This document shows positions 53,205 to 64,000 of a stretch of 64,000 nt of DNA, one piece after another (position 1 is the first letter of the stretch; each line of letters begins with the position of its first letter). The DNA is taken from assembly GCA_037039685.1 (NCBI GenBank), contig JAWNGF010000011.1, positions 1,860,001-1,924,000 on the forward strand. The letters run 5' to 3'. Both the position numbers and the translations under genes were made by a program. The DNA comes from Ceratobasidium sp. AG-K. Taxonomy: Eukaryota > Basidiomycota > Agaricomycetes > Cantharellales > Ceratobasidiaceae. Below the pieces are notes generated by a model, which was given only the letters and a program-made list of their open reading frames with translations, was not told where the DNA came from and did not search any database.

Positions 53205-54462
53205 ATGTCTGAAACTACCGGCGCTAGTACTTGGAGCCTTGGCGGTCTGAAGGATTCCTTATTGGGCGGGAACAAGGGCAAGGCTTCTGAGGAGACGCAA
53301 GCGAGCGTAAACGCCGCGTTGCGAGAGGAGACCAAGCTCAAGGAGGAGAGAGGAGAGTCGACAAGTGGTTGGCGCTCAAAGGTTGGTTTGATCATAGTTC
53401 GGGATAGAGCTGGTATTGATAAATATGTTCGGTATAGATCAAGGCTATGATGGATGACGATGATAACTTGAAAGAGGAAATCAAAAAACTTGAGGCAGAG
53501 TTGGCAGAGATCAGGGCAGACCAGGCAAACGATACTTGGACGGAGAAGGCAAGTATTATTTGGCTACTCAATCCAGGGGGACGGGGGACACGACCTGCAT
53601 ATTCGTGTTTTGGGCTTGTCCAACCCCGTACCTCCGACCAGAGGAAACGCCCTCTCGGCGTATCAACCTGATGGCATAATCTCACATGTATTCCACAGAT
53701 TGCAGCGAAATTTGATGGTTCACGAGAGGCCCAACAAGCAAAGATCCTCGAACTCGAAACCAAGATTGCCGAGCTGAAGAAACAAGAAGCCGAGAAGCAA
53801 GAAGGCTGGAAGGGCAAGGTAAGTACCCGTTTCGCTGTGGTATAAAATTGTCCCAACGTTGTCGATATATTTGCGTAGCTCCAGGATGTCTTCGACGGCG
53901 AGGACGACGAAGGCAAGGAGCGCCTCAAGCAAGAGGTTAACAAGGAATCCTCGTGGAGAGACAAGGTGAGGAATGAAGCGCAGCTTACGACGAATAAACA
54001 CTCAAACGTATCGACCCAAACCTCGTATTGTGTTGAAACCTGTGGCCTTATCTTTAGCTGGGTGATCAATTCTTCGGAGCGCCTCAGGAACCTAAGAAAG
54101 AAGAGGGCTTCTCACTCTCGGGCAAGGTCGGTGAATCTTTTTCCGTGCGCGTGGATGATAACCATGGTTTGCTCATTTTGGACTTCGTTCAGTTAAATGA
54201 ATTGGCTGGAGGAGGGAAGAAATCCGAGGCCAATGAAGGTAGGTAGGAATCGGAGGGGATAAAATAACTCGACTGATATCTTTTCGTAGACAAACTGGAC
54301 AAAGTGATTGACTTGTATCAGGAACATGTCTTGAAGCAAGGCCCACAGACGAACGAGAGTGCGTTCGAGCAGGCCAAAGATGAACAAATTAGCGATGCCA
54401 TTCGTTCCGGTTTCAAGATGATGACAGGAAAGGATGTCCCAGTGAAGGATAAGGAGCATTAA
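53205..54462 (+). CDS. Hydrophilic coiled-coil protein, unnamed fungal family
   Basis: Seven exons, 53205-53381, 53444-53548, 53699-53818, 53879-53965, 54058-54126, 54193-54238 and 54290-54462, join in phase to 258 residues. The chain is very hydrophilic. Several exons end in a similar W-x-x-K pattern (GWRSK, TWTEK, GWKGK, SWRDK), as if built from duplicated exon modules each with a charged helix. The C-terminal 70 residues (KLDKVIDLYQEHVLKQGPQT ... ISDAIRSGFKMMTG) look like a conserved fungal stress-protein tail, but I cannot name the family. The second intron begins GCAAGT and is 150 bases. No membrane or signal segment. Confidence 0.7.
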
Positions 54463-54682
54463 TCTCGCGTATATTTTGTATCAGTCGAGCTTGTATAATA
54501 TATCATTTGCTTTTTGAAGATTAGATTACTTGTGTACGTAATTGTCGTGGTCAAATATGGAAATCACGAGTGCCGACTGTATCGGCTCTGGCCACCGACC
54601 ACCATACCCCTATCCCCCTTTCCTGCACACTCTCACATATACCAGGCCTGAGCACACTGCAAGACAAGTGCAATATATAAAC
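54463..54682. promoter_or_regulatory. Promoter region of the zinc-finger gene
   Basis: Short spacer. TATATAAACATG stands directly before the next start codon. Confidence 0.3.
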
Positions 54683-55977
54683 ATGAGCTTCGATCGGTTT
54701 CGGCTTTCCTCTGCTGCACCTAAAGAGAACACGGAGCCGTTCGCCGTTATCAAGCCTGGTGGTAGTAGGTCTTCGATATTGTTTGGTTCATTCGGCTCGC
54801 TCATGGGAATTTGGGGGATCAATAGGTTATGAACTCACTTTCTGCAACTTTGACGAATTTGAGGTGTGGCGTCGACAGGAAGAGAAGGCGAATGCAATCG
54901 AGTTTGTCAAACTTGATGCCCGTCGATCCAAGGCAGTCCAGCGGCCCCGCTACAAAGAACACGTTAAACTTGTGTGCGATCCACATTTGCGAGAAAATAT
55001 GCGGCACCCCGAGCGTACGCGTGATCTTTCCGGCCGCAAGGTAGGTGCCTATCGCGGTTGTTTAGATTTTGGCTCAAACCTCTCTGCAGGTTGAGAGTTT
55101 AGGATGTCGTGCGTCGATCTCCTACAAGACATCCGCCTCCAGTGATACCGTCCGCGTGGTGTATAACAGAGACCACTCTCACCCATATGGCTCTAAGGGC
55201 CTTCCATCCATCCATCCTGACTTGGACGTCCTTACTGTGAATAAAACGCCCTCGGAGATACAGCCAGGGACTTCCGTTGTAATCATATCCAACGAGGAGC
55301 AGCCATTGCCTAGAAACTCCTCGCCTTTACTTCAAGTGCCCGCATTATTGATGGACCCATCCTCGCCACAATCATCGATGTGCCCAACGCCCTCTTCGCT
55401 TTCTCCCTTATTTGACGAATATTTAGTTTCTTTTTCCGACGCTCAAGATAATTACTTGGCTGGCATCGAACTAAATTTCGACCAAAGCTGTGGCCAGTCC
55501 TACAACTCCATGGATCCAGACGACTACCAGTCTCAATATTCACAGGGGCCTGGTTCGGGAAACGACCTTGTGCCTCCGTTGACATGTTGCCCCCCTTCTC
55601 AAAAGACTGAGGTTCCTGAAATGGATAAATCGCACGAACGATGGGCCCGACTGGCGATGCTTTTCGACTCGGCACACTCTCAGGCTCTAGCGTTCGACTA
55701 TCCCGAGGACTCCGTGGATAACTTGGAGATGGCTTTGGTCAGGTTGCATCCTAGAGGTCCAGTCCCAGAAAGTCCGGTGCCGGGCAGAATTAGTTTACAA
55801 GTAGAGACGACAGGAACAGGCCAAGTCGGAGATCATCGGACGGGCAACGACATAGGTGAACTCAGTAGAATCGACGGAATATTAGGTCTTATAAATGAAG
55901 GCGACCGTGGATACGAGGAGCCCCTAGCGCAGTCGCAATACAATGGCTGGCCACTGGCTCCGGTTCACCAGCTCTGA
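54683..55977 (+). CDS. Probable zinc-finger DNA-binding protein (WRKY-GCM1/FLYWCH-like)
   Basis: Three exons, 54683-54761, 54826-55040 and 55090-55977, give 393 residues. Residues about 27-150 have the shape of the small zinc fingers found in MULE-associated and WRKY-GCM1 proteins: aromatic FDEFEVWRRQEE, a Cys (KLVCDPH), a second Cys (LGCRASISYKTS) and an HxH (RDHSHPYG). This C-C-HxH order is the basis of the call. The remaining 240 residues are Ser/Pro/Asp/Gln-rich and look disordered, as in fungal transcription factors. A domesticated transposon domain is possible. No transposase catalytic region is attached. Confidence 0.55.
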
Positions 55978-56341
55978 TGGATTTCGCCCTTACTATCCTC
56001 GCCCACGTCGACACATGGTTCTCCTTATTAGCTGTATTACCCTGGATTCTTGATTTGGCGTGCTGGTCCATTATACATGTTGCGTTTCTGTAGCATTTCT
56101 CCATGCCAAAGGCTTTATTTCGTAGTTCTTTTCCCTCATTTTCAATACTTGGCTATTTTCGAAGCAAACCGTCGCATTAAATCCTGTAGCATAGTCATTA
56201 TCATTACCGTTAATCAATTCCTTCCGTTCATGCCAGTTATCCATTGTCCAAGGAGTCGAGTGTGCTTATGTCATACACGCGAACTGTCGCGCCACAACTC
56301 GATCATGGCGCGTCTCTTCTGAGCTTGATTCCACCACCATC
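55978..56341. other. Spacer before the RFC gene
   Basis: No gene. It holds the 3' region of the zinc-finger gene and the RFC promoter. Confidence 0.5.
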
Positions 56342-57776
56342 ATGGCGACTGCAGCGGGCAAGGCAAAACAAGCTGCTGATATCGGTTACGAACTTCCATG
56401 GTGAGCACTTGGCGCACATATTTCATACCAATGAATAACCATAAACACTTAGGGTAGAAAAATATCGCCCCCAAACACTAGATGACGTTGTCGGAAACAC
56501 AGAGACAATTGATAGATTGAAGGTCATTGCGCAGGATGGAAACTGCCCGCATATTATAATCTCGGTACGTTTATCCCGACTCTAATGTAAACGACACGTC
56601 CAACGAGACGGGGAACTTGTAGGGAATGCCCGGAATAGGCAAGACGACAAGTATACACTGTTTAGCACACGCAATGTTGGGAGATGCGTACAAGGAGGGT
56701 GTATTAGAGCTGAACGCTTCCGACGAGCGGTATGTTCCCTGGGTATGCTGACCGTGAAGGTTCCAAACTGAGACTTCTGTTAACTAGTGGTATAGACGTC
56801 GTTCGTGGTAAAATCAAGGCTTTGCGCAGAAAAAAGTCACACTCCCACCTGGGAGACACAAGATCGTAATTCTGGACGAAGCAGACAGGTGCGTTATCCC
56901 CTCTTTTTGTACTTCTCGACCTGACTCTCCCACAGCATGACCACTGGCGCGCAACAAGCCATGCGTCGTACCATGGAAATATTCTCGTCGACCACACGAT
57001 TCGCGCTCGCGTGCAACCAAGCCAACAAGATCATCGAACCAATTCAATCTCGTTGTGCCGTCTTGCGATACGCCAAACTAAAAGACGAAGAGGTGCTGAA
57101 ACGGATGTTGGAAGTGTGCGAGATGGAAAAGGTAAGCATGAAGTTGACCTGAGTGGTGGTTTCTGATACCGGAGTGAATAGGTGAAATATAGCGACGAGG
57201 GGTTGACGGCGCTGCTATTCACAGCCGAGGGGGATCTTCGTCAGGCGTTGAATAACTTGCAGAGTACACATGCCGGGTTTGGGTTCGTCTCTGCGGATAA
57301 CGTGTTTAGGGTATGCGACCAGCCTCATCCCGTTATCATCCAGGTCAGTATGATCCGCCCTCGGCATCTATTCCCTTATGTTAACCTTTCACAGGAAACG
57401 ATCCGCGCATGTCACAAGGGAGACATCGATACGGCCATGACCAAACTAAACGAACTCTGGACGCAAGGGTATAGCGCCGTGGATATCGTGGTCACACTAT
57501 TCCGAGTGACCAAGACATTCGACGAGTAAGTCCAAGGAGGCATCGCCATCCTCATCTTATTCACAGTCCGGCAGGCTTCCCGAATATACCAAACTCGAGT
57601 ATATCAAGGAAATTGGGTGGACACACATGCGAGTCTTGGAGGGCGTTGGCACGCTAGTCCAGTTGGGCGGGTTGTTGGCGCGGTTGTGTCGAAAGGTTAG
57701 CTCTGATGTGCTCACTTGTTAGTGATAACTGACCACTTGCTCGCAGCATATGAAACCCGAGGACTTTGAGGTATAG
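56342..57776 (+). CDS. Replication factor C small subunit (yeast Rfc4 / human RFC2 type), one-base frameshift
   Basis: Part of the clamp loader that opens PCNA at primer ends. Nine exons, 56342-56400, 56453-56564, 56623-56729, 56788-56888, 56936-57131, 57182-57343, 57395-57525, 57575-57695 and 57747-57776. Motifs are [19 protein letters not shown], Walker [23 protein letters not shown], Walker B ILDEAD, the arginine-finger block [16 protein letters not shown], sensor 2 [15 protein letters not shown] and the C-terminal collar [15 protein letters not shown]. In exon 4, at about 56820, one base is missing: AAG GC-TTT GCG CAG should read K-A-F-A-Q as in all relatives. Translation therefore breaks there unless it is a sequence error. 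All other exons and phases are intact. Confidence 0.9.
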
Positions 57777-58063
57777 TTTGTGGACCGTTTGTCGCTGGAG
57801 CATATGTAACATACACTATTCACCCGATATTTATCTCATTCACCTCCATCCAACCCGGCAATGCAGTGTTTTATATCCGACCGAATGTCATCAAATTATC
57901 CCAAATCTATGCTAGTCACAATCAGGAGAGGACGAGGAACATGTTCGTCGCAGGAAAACCAAGAAGAGTCCACGTGCTCGAGTCCATGTAATAAACCGGT
58001 CACATCCCGCGTTACCGGCCACATTGCCCACACCCCTTCCCCTCGCCGTAGAACCCCATTAGA

Positions 58064-59443
58064 TCAGAGAGTGACGAACCCGCCAACCATGGCCCCAAGC
58101 GTCAATAGCGAACCTGCCCATCCCATCCAGGCGACGTTGGAGAATTGGCTACCAAGCGCAGCATTGTTGGTAGGGGTAGACGTCGCCGATGAAGAGATGA
58201 TAGGGGGCGCAATCGTGGTGCTCGCATCATAAGTGACACCATTGGCAGTCGCAGCAACCTCGAACACGGAACCTTCACCATAGTTGTAGTACTAACGTAA
58301 TCATCGATCGTCAGCTTTGTCACTCGATTCCACGGTGATTACTCACATCGACGAGGAAGAAAGTCTGCTGCTTTCCATTGAGCGCCGCACAGGTCTGGGC
58401 TTCTTGGCCGAGCGATCCCACGCCGGTAACGGCATTGGTCTGGTTCAGGTTGGCCTTGTCAGGCACAAGCGATTGGACCCCGATGATGGACGCGTAGGTG
58501 TCCAAAAAGTGATTCGAGAGCCCCATTTTGCCTTCAGCGGTGCCGTCGGTGCGGTTGAGCGTGCATGGGAATGCAGTATCCGTCACGTCGTATGCAGTCT
58601 CCCAGATGTTTGTGAACTCTGTAAGGAGGTTAGCGCTCTAGTCCAAGACCATGCGGGTGGACTTGCCGTCAATGATGTACGGGACTGTGGCGTGGTCCGC
58701 GCTGTTGTCCATGAATGTCAGGACACGCTTGCCCGTGTCGATCAGTGTGCCTAGCGTCGGCCATTGATCGGCTGTGACACTCGAGGTGGCAGGGGCGTAC
58801 GAAATGTCAACCATCCCCGCGGCCTCGTAGATGGCAGCATAGGAAGAGGCCGGCTGGTTCTCGATGTTGACAATGAGGATAGAAATGACCTCGTTCGGGT
58901 TGGCGTCTAGCCATGTCTTGACTTGCTTGAGGTAATCGGTAAAGAGACCACCGTCATAAAGCAGCTGATTATAATTGGATTTGGTCAACAAAGGACTTTG
59001 TCCGAGACAAAAAGAACTCACACATGAGGTATGGCAAAGGCGAATGGCCCCGTTTTGAAGATGGGATTGCACTTGCAACAAGCGGATGCCGTCCTTGAGT
59101 TGTTGGGTGACATTGTAATCCTGGTTCGCGGCCACTGCAATGAGGAGAGCCTGTTAGCCAAAGTTACCTAGAAATGATGAGCCCTTCAAACGTACAGTTG
59201 TTCGAGCCGACGGCGTAAGAGTTGTGTGTGCCGATATACGTTACGTTGCCAAACGATTTGTTGCACAGCTGGAAGGATGTGAGCCGAGCCTCTACAGCGG
59301 AGGGAGCGAATTAAACGGACCTCGGCGTGCCCATTGCACACAGTTGCTCGTTTGGTTTCTAAACGGGAAACCGATTTGGCATTGGAAGCGGGCAGTGCGC
59401 CGAGGAGAACGAGTGCGGCCTGCGCAAATCGAGAGATGAACAT
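58064..59443 (-). CDS. Secreted, probably GPI-anchored PLC-like phosphodiesterase
   Basis: Six exons on the minus strand. Exon 1 (59443-59321) encodes a signal peptide (FAQAALVLLGALPASNA). Exon 2 has YIGTHNSYAVGSNN, with the catalytic-type His of the PI-PLC X fold. Then come LKDGIRLLQVQSHLQNG with LCHTSC, the long exon LLYDGGLFTDYLKQVKTWLD...HATVPYIID, EFTNIWETAYDVTD...FPCTL, and a C-terminal exon ending in a Ser/Thr-rich linker and hydrophobic tail (GWAGSLLTLGAMVGGFVTL), typical of a GPI signal. The fourth intron uses GCAAGT as donor (near 58670). The natural substrate of this fungal family is not known to me. It is transcribed convergently with the RFC gene. Confidence 0.85.
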
Positions 59444-61253
59444 GACGGTGGGAATGTGTTTTTAATAAAATGTAATGTCAGTGCGGCCAGCAATGAGATG
59501 GAACGGAAGAGAGAGTGGGTTAGTCGGCGTATATATGGGGCAGTGGTGGTAGTGGAGACGAGGCAGGAGCTAAGCGCTCAGTCACCGGTCAATGCAAATC
59601 CCTGCTGCGGGGCGCCGAGACTCCGTTTGTCTGCTCCTTTGCCCAGACAACGCCGTAAGCCTCATCGCCTTGTCAGCAACAAAGCCGTATAAGGACGTTA
59701 TCCAAGAAATGTCAGCCTCCGACAAATTTTTGTTTCCGCCTTGGGTTTTGGCATTTGCGCCGATGTCACAGAGTTGAAACTCGACTTGTCACCCGAGAGG
59801 ATCGCCGAGTTGAGCACTCGAGGCGGCGGATGGTTATGCCAGTTTCCGAACCATATACAGCTTCTCTCGCAGCCACTCACCGAAAGTTAAACCAATGCTA
59901 CTGCGCGCTAATAATAGCTCATTCGGCAGTCGCACGCTTGAAATCTAGTTTACGAAATCATTCGAACATCGACATACTCATTATATTATATAAATAGCAT
60001 CTTCATCATTCCTCGGCGCAAATGGGTCGAGCGGGCGGCTATGGATGATAGTCGTGAATCCAACTCCAAGCGCACGCTTGTCTTCGGCGGCGGTTACAGT
60101 CATCGCGCGGAGCGCGCGTACCGCCACCCCTACATGTTACCTGATTCCTCGGCTACTCACCCCATCGGCCGCAGGTACCGATCATAGCAGTTGCCGGCGG
60201 TAACTAGATCAAAGCTCAAACGCGGATCCGCGCGAGCAAGCACTAGTTATTCCTGAGCAAATATAATAGTTTAATTTTGGCCACCTGTCGACCCCAGTAT
60301 TTGTTCGTGTTCCTATGGTCTCACAACGCTCTAACCAGCCAACTACTCCGGTGGCTCATGGCTAGATTGGCTTCTGATGCAGCCCTACGCATCAGGCCAG
60401 ACGGGGCCTAGTTCTCGGCCTATTGATATCCTTTATTTAAGCCACCCACCCACCTGTCCGTATTTCCATGACTTAGCTATGCTCGCATTGCCTTCTCTCG
60501 TTCGCTCTATTGCCCATTTACATTCGCGCTCGGCCCGACCTGGGTTCTCCGTTTGGCGAGCCTCGACTGAAACTCTCCTCATCCGTTATTAATCGCAATG
60601 CGTTTTCATGCCCGATATAAACGGAACCCATTTTGTACGCATACATGGGGTCGTACTCCGAGCTAGATTCAAGGGGTATAGAGGGGGGAAGGGGGTTGAA
60701 GTGGTCAACGAGTGGTGGCCATGAAGGTACGGTTGTTGGGTTTCAGTCGTTCAACCCTCAACAAGGGATTGTCATATCTAGCTTGTTTCCCTTGAACTTG
60801 ATACGGAACACTGCGTCTATCAGGGACTATACATGGATTATCCCAGGTCAATGTTGATCACCACCCGAGATAGCTATGCTAGCCCATAGCCCGAGGCAGC
60901 GTCGTCTCAAACCCTTTGGCACCTTTCTGCTGTAACGTGGCAAGAGGCGTAATCCATAGTATATCCCGCCAGCGTTCATTGTTGGTAAGTCAAGTATTTG
61001 ATACTTTGGGTATATGCGCGCTTACACGAGGGCCTGGGATATTGTAGACGGCACGATAGCGTTGCTCTCAGCCTATCCCAAGCTCTCCGGTGCTGTGGTG
61101 TTTTTCTTCGATCGTTTTTGGGGTTGAGATTGAGTATGTATTGTTAGAATTGCCCAATGAGACGAAAGATCCAGATGTGAAACGAAGTGTTTTATTCTAG
61201 GTTCATACGATACACTGAGCGTAGCCATACAAAGCATGCATTGACTTAACCCC
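59444..61253. other. Intergenic, no gene recognised
   Basis: About 1.8 kb with only short, overlapping frames. It contains the promoter of the PLC-like gene on its left side. Confidence 0.5.
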
Positions 61254-62478
61254 TCAGAAGGTGAGCTTGGCACCAGCATTGGAGTTGACGTATGACTTGA
61301 CTGAGCCTGTAGCGGTGAGGGTGTACGAATAGCCAACGGAGCTCCAGGAAGCTAGGAGAGGATATGAATTAGCACGTAAAATGGAATACAGTAGGTGTGA
61401 CGCACTGGTAAGGGCGGTATTGCTGGCCCCACCAAAGTCGTTACCGCTAGCATTGGCATAACCGTTATCGGTGCTGTAGAGCGGCTTGCTGACGTTCTCA
61501 AATACGTTATTTTGGACCAAAAGCTCAGCGCCGACGCGAGTGTTGATACCATCGTTGTTTCCCACGAAGCTGCACGAAAAGAGTGATCAGAAATAGTTCC
61601 CTTGGAAATAGTGTCTCCACTTACTAATTGTTGAATATATGACCGTGTCCAAAGCGGAACGAGGGTGTACGCGAATTGAGGTTCTGCCACTTGTTGTATG
61701 CGTACGTCACCTGGATTCCCTTGTCTTCACTCTCATTGCTATCCGAGTGTCCGACGAGCGAGCCCTTCCAGTGGTCGTGCAGGTAAGATTTAGTGACCGA
61801 CGCAGCGTAGACACCATGGGTAATATCAAGCAGACCGTCGTAGTAGTCCTTGTCGTGGTCCTTATCAGACCAGAGCTCGACGGAGTCTATCCAGATGCGA
61901 TTGGCGGCCTGGACACCAATGTGATCACCAGCGCCAGCGAGGACCTTGTTGATCTGAACGTGGGATTAGCGGATGCATGCACTTGACAGCAGGGAAGGAT
62001 TCACACCTTCAGGTTGCGAATGATGACATTCGAGGCGTCAACTACGCGAAGACCTACACCAGTCAGGGCTGTAAAGTAACCGCATTATGTTAGGTCCTGT
62101 TTCAGCGTATTCGATTCCAAGGGATGTACATACTGGCACCGGACTTGCCAAGCACGGAGGTGTTGGACCCGACCTTAACAACCTCGTTGCCACTAATGTT
62201 GCCAGAGATAATGACAACTTTGGCGGCACTACCAGATAAAGCCGACTTAAGGGCAGAAAGACTGGTGACAGTCACAGGAGAAGCAGAGCCTCCACCAGTC
62301 GTACTAGATCCAAAATCGGTATCGACAGTACACGCATTAGGAGGCGCGTAACTCACCCGCCGCTTAGAGTAGCATAGCCGACGGTGGCCTTTTCGTTGGT
62401 GGCTGCGCGCTTCTCAACAATTGGGCTCGCAGAGACAGCACCGATAAAGGCGAGAACGAAAGCAGAGGTAAACTTCAT
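61254..62478 (-). CDS. Secreted pectate lyase, polysaccharide lyase family 1
   Basis: Cleaves polygalacturonate by beta-elimination. ATG at 62478 opens a signal peptide (MKFTSAFVLAFIGAVSAS) and a short KR-ended propeptide (PIVEKR). After several short introns the parallel beta-helix follows: GYATLSGGTTGG, VVIISGNISGNEVVKVGSNT, VIIRNLKV, DHIGVQAANRIWIDSVELWS, DHDKDYYDGLLDITHGV, SYLHDHWKGSLVGHSDSNES, then the catalytic-Arg region LNSRTPSFRFGHGHIFNN, and the end at AGAKLTF (stop 61254-61256). The Asp and His ladder around KDYYDGLLDI and HDHWK.SLVGHSD matches the calcium and vWiDH regions of fungal PL1. In plant-associated fungi such enzymes degrade cell walls. Confidence 0.92.
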
Positions 62479-63818
62479 TGTGAGTGTAGGACAATTGGGA
62501 AATTGCTAAAGAACAAGAAAGTCAAGTGTTGAATGCACTGAGCTGTCGACTTAGCACCGACCACGTCTGGTTTAAATACCCATGTAGACATGAATTCAAA
62601 GCTGAGGGACCAGAAGTCGGGAACACTGACGGTCCGGGTAGTGGGCGGTCGGACCGCCAGGCATAGAGCATTGGTGGGCCATCATTCGAGGCGGCGGGCC
62701 GGCCTCATGCTGCAAGTTGCACATATTCGAACGCCAGAGAACGCTAAATCATGTATTGTGTTACATGATACTTCTTGGAGATCTCTCAAGTTTGCATTGG
62801 CACGCAAGGCTCCAATCGCGTCGCTTCAGGATAATACATTGAGCTGAGCGACAGTAATTGAGTAACAGCGTTATTGAAAGAACAGTGTAGATCACATAAC
62901 TAGCTAATATACAGACTTCTGTTAATGGCTTAAATATGGTACCCTTAGGTGTGAAAAGGGTACACGCAGGGAGGATTTCGAAGGAGCGGAGTAACCTGGG
63001 GCAGCACGTCACTCGAAACATCAAATGACCATGATGCCAAGGCTGATTTAGCGCGGTGGATGAAGAAGTCCCTGTATTTGCTCCAGTTCGGGGGGCCGCC
63101 TGACTCTGGCGACGGCCAAAACAGGATATGACAGTGATGGTGTTTTGAGTTCCAGTAAGCTATCTGTAAGCCGTCAGAAACGCTGGCATCACTAGCGGCC
63201 CGCGATCAAGCATGCACTAAAATGATGGCTGGGCTGGAAATCAGGCAATATTGTGGGTATGTGGTGTGCTGGACATGGATAGTTTGGGACGCTGACAAGG
63301 ATGAATTCCATCAGTTACATTCGCAACTGGCGGAATAGCTTGGTGGTGGAATTTCCCGGAGTGTGCGTTTGTTTGGACCATATGGCGTTAGCCAGTGCTG
63401 GTATAGAGCTTGAGTATCCAGTATTTGGCCTTAGGCGCAATTTGGTGCTAGTTGAATGCCTTGTGGTTGGTTTCTGATTGCGTATGGATATAACCTTGCT
63501 TGTAGATGCATTTAATTATCCTTGGCAGTGCGATTCAGTGTTCGCCCAGCCCACGGTATATGCACAACATTTGCAAAAAGAATAAATAAATAAATAAATA
63601 AAAAAGAAAACAGACAAACATGAGCCGCACTTGAGAATACCGCACCTACGTTGTACTAGTAGAGTGTCAGTAGACTAGCTATGGGACCACTTCTCGGATG
63701 CCATCAGGATGAGAACCCATCATAAACATGTGTCTCACTTTCGTTGTATGAGCAACGAACAAATTATCATTATACAATGTTAATCACTTGTTCAATTTAT
63801 GGTGCGTAACATACAACT
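62479..63818. other. Intergenic, no gene recognised
   Basis: Promoter side of the pectate lyase gene. Contains the inverted pair GGTCCGGGTAGTGGGCGGTC-GGACC near 62630 and a microsatellite at 63581. Confidence 0.45.
63581..63600. repeat. (AATA)5 microsatellite
   Basis: Five tandem AATA units followed by an A-rich stretch. Confidence 0.9.
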
Positions 63819-64000
63819 TCAAGTGGGACGTACAGTCACGGTCGCCCGTCCGTTCACAAACGGCACAACCCATGCTCCTGCATCCTTTGCATAATTCACA
63901 GAAGGGGACAACGACCCAACGCCTGACACACTTGCGGGCTGGGATACCAGCAACCGTCCGCTCCCGGCCTTTGCTGCATTACTTGACGCACTTGGAATGA
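63819..64000 (-). CDS. 3' end of a gene entering from the right edge
   Basis: On the minus strand a frame of about 60 codons is open from the window edge to TGA at 63819-63821. It contains NYAKDAGAWVVPFVNGRATV and ends TVRPT. The Gly/Ser/Val-rich, strand-like composition suggests a beta-rich secreted enzyme, but no family can be named. Confidence 0.45.
   Translation of the reverse strand, partial: IPSASSNAAKAGSGRLLVSQPASVSGVGSLSPSVNYAKDAGAWVVPFVNGRATVTVRPT

Noticed and set aside
1..64000. CRISPR arrays, rRNA or tRNA genes
   Set aside because: No regularly spaced repeats, no rRNA-like blocks; T-loop-like GGTTCGA matches fall inside coding exons.

Overview
The window looks like nuclear DNA of a filamentous basidiomycete. 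Host genes carry many short introns of about 45-65 bases, and the transposons are fungal Ty3/gypsy chromoviruses and a hAT element. Gene content (secreted pectate lyase, small YABBY-like protein, single-dsRBD protein, CMD-family protein) would suit an Agaricomycete such as Rhizoctonia, but that taxon is inference. No rRNA, tRNA or CRISPR was seen.

Region by region: 1-1602 holds a divergent gene pair, with the first exon of an unidentified gene on the minus strand and RanGAP on the plus strand. Bases 1603-29190 are almost all mobile DNA. A fold-back element has two perfect 207-base arms (2360-3123). An old chromovirus, A0 (plus strand, 6475-24816), carries a second A-family element, A1 (minus, 8002-15226, TSD TGCGC), and a different chromovirus, B1 (minus, 15549-22686, TSD GCACA/GCGCA). 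A hAT element (about 24834-29190) follows; its transposase gene was hit by an A-family solo LTR, which was itself hit by a B-family solo LTR. Then come a fructosamine-kinase-like gene (29356-30413), a small gene cut by element A2 (minus, 31859-39085, TSD ACCAA), and a further B solo LTR (39491-39935).

From about 41.6 kb the window is mainly host genes: hypothetical proteins including an LRAT-like candidate, a CMD-family protein, a single-dsRBD protein, tRNA-dihydrouridine(47) synthase Dus3, a YABBY/HMG-like protein, a coiled-coil repeat protein, a probable zinc-finger protein, a replication factor C small subunit with a one-base frameshift, a secreted PLC-like phosphodiesterase, a secreted pectate lyase, and the 3' end of another gene at the right edge.

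The most interesting observations concern the retroelements. (1) Family A carries a conserved tryptophan-rich third ORF between the chromodomain and the 3' LTR, intact in A2 although gag and pol of that copy are full of stops; B1 has a third ORF in the same place, and all three lie in the -1 frame relative to pol. (2) All gag-pol junctions carry the heptamer GGGAAAA in the phase needed for -1 frameshifting. (3) Both families have, two bases inside the 5' LTR, a 12-14 base segment perfectly complementary to the LTR just downstream of a TATA box, the arrangement expected for Tf1-like self-priming. (4) 19 of 21 differences between paired LTRs are explained by deamination at CpG, and the stops in A2 are all TGA, which points to cytosine methylation of these elements.
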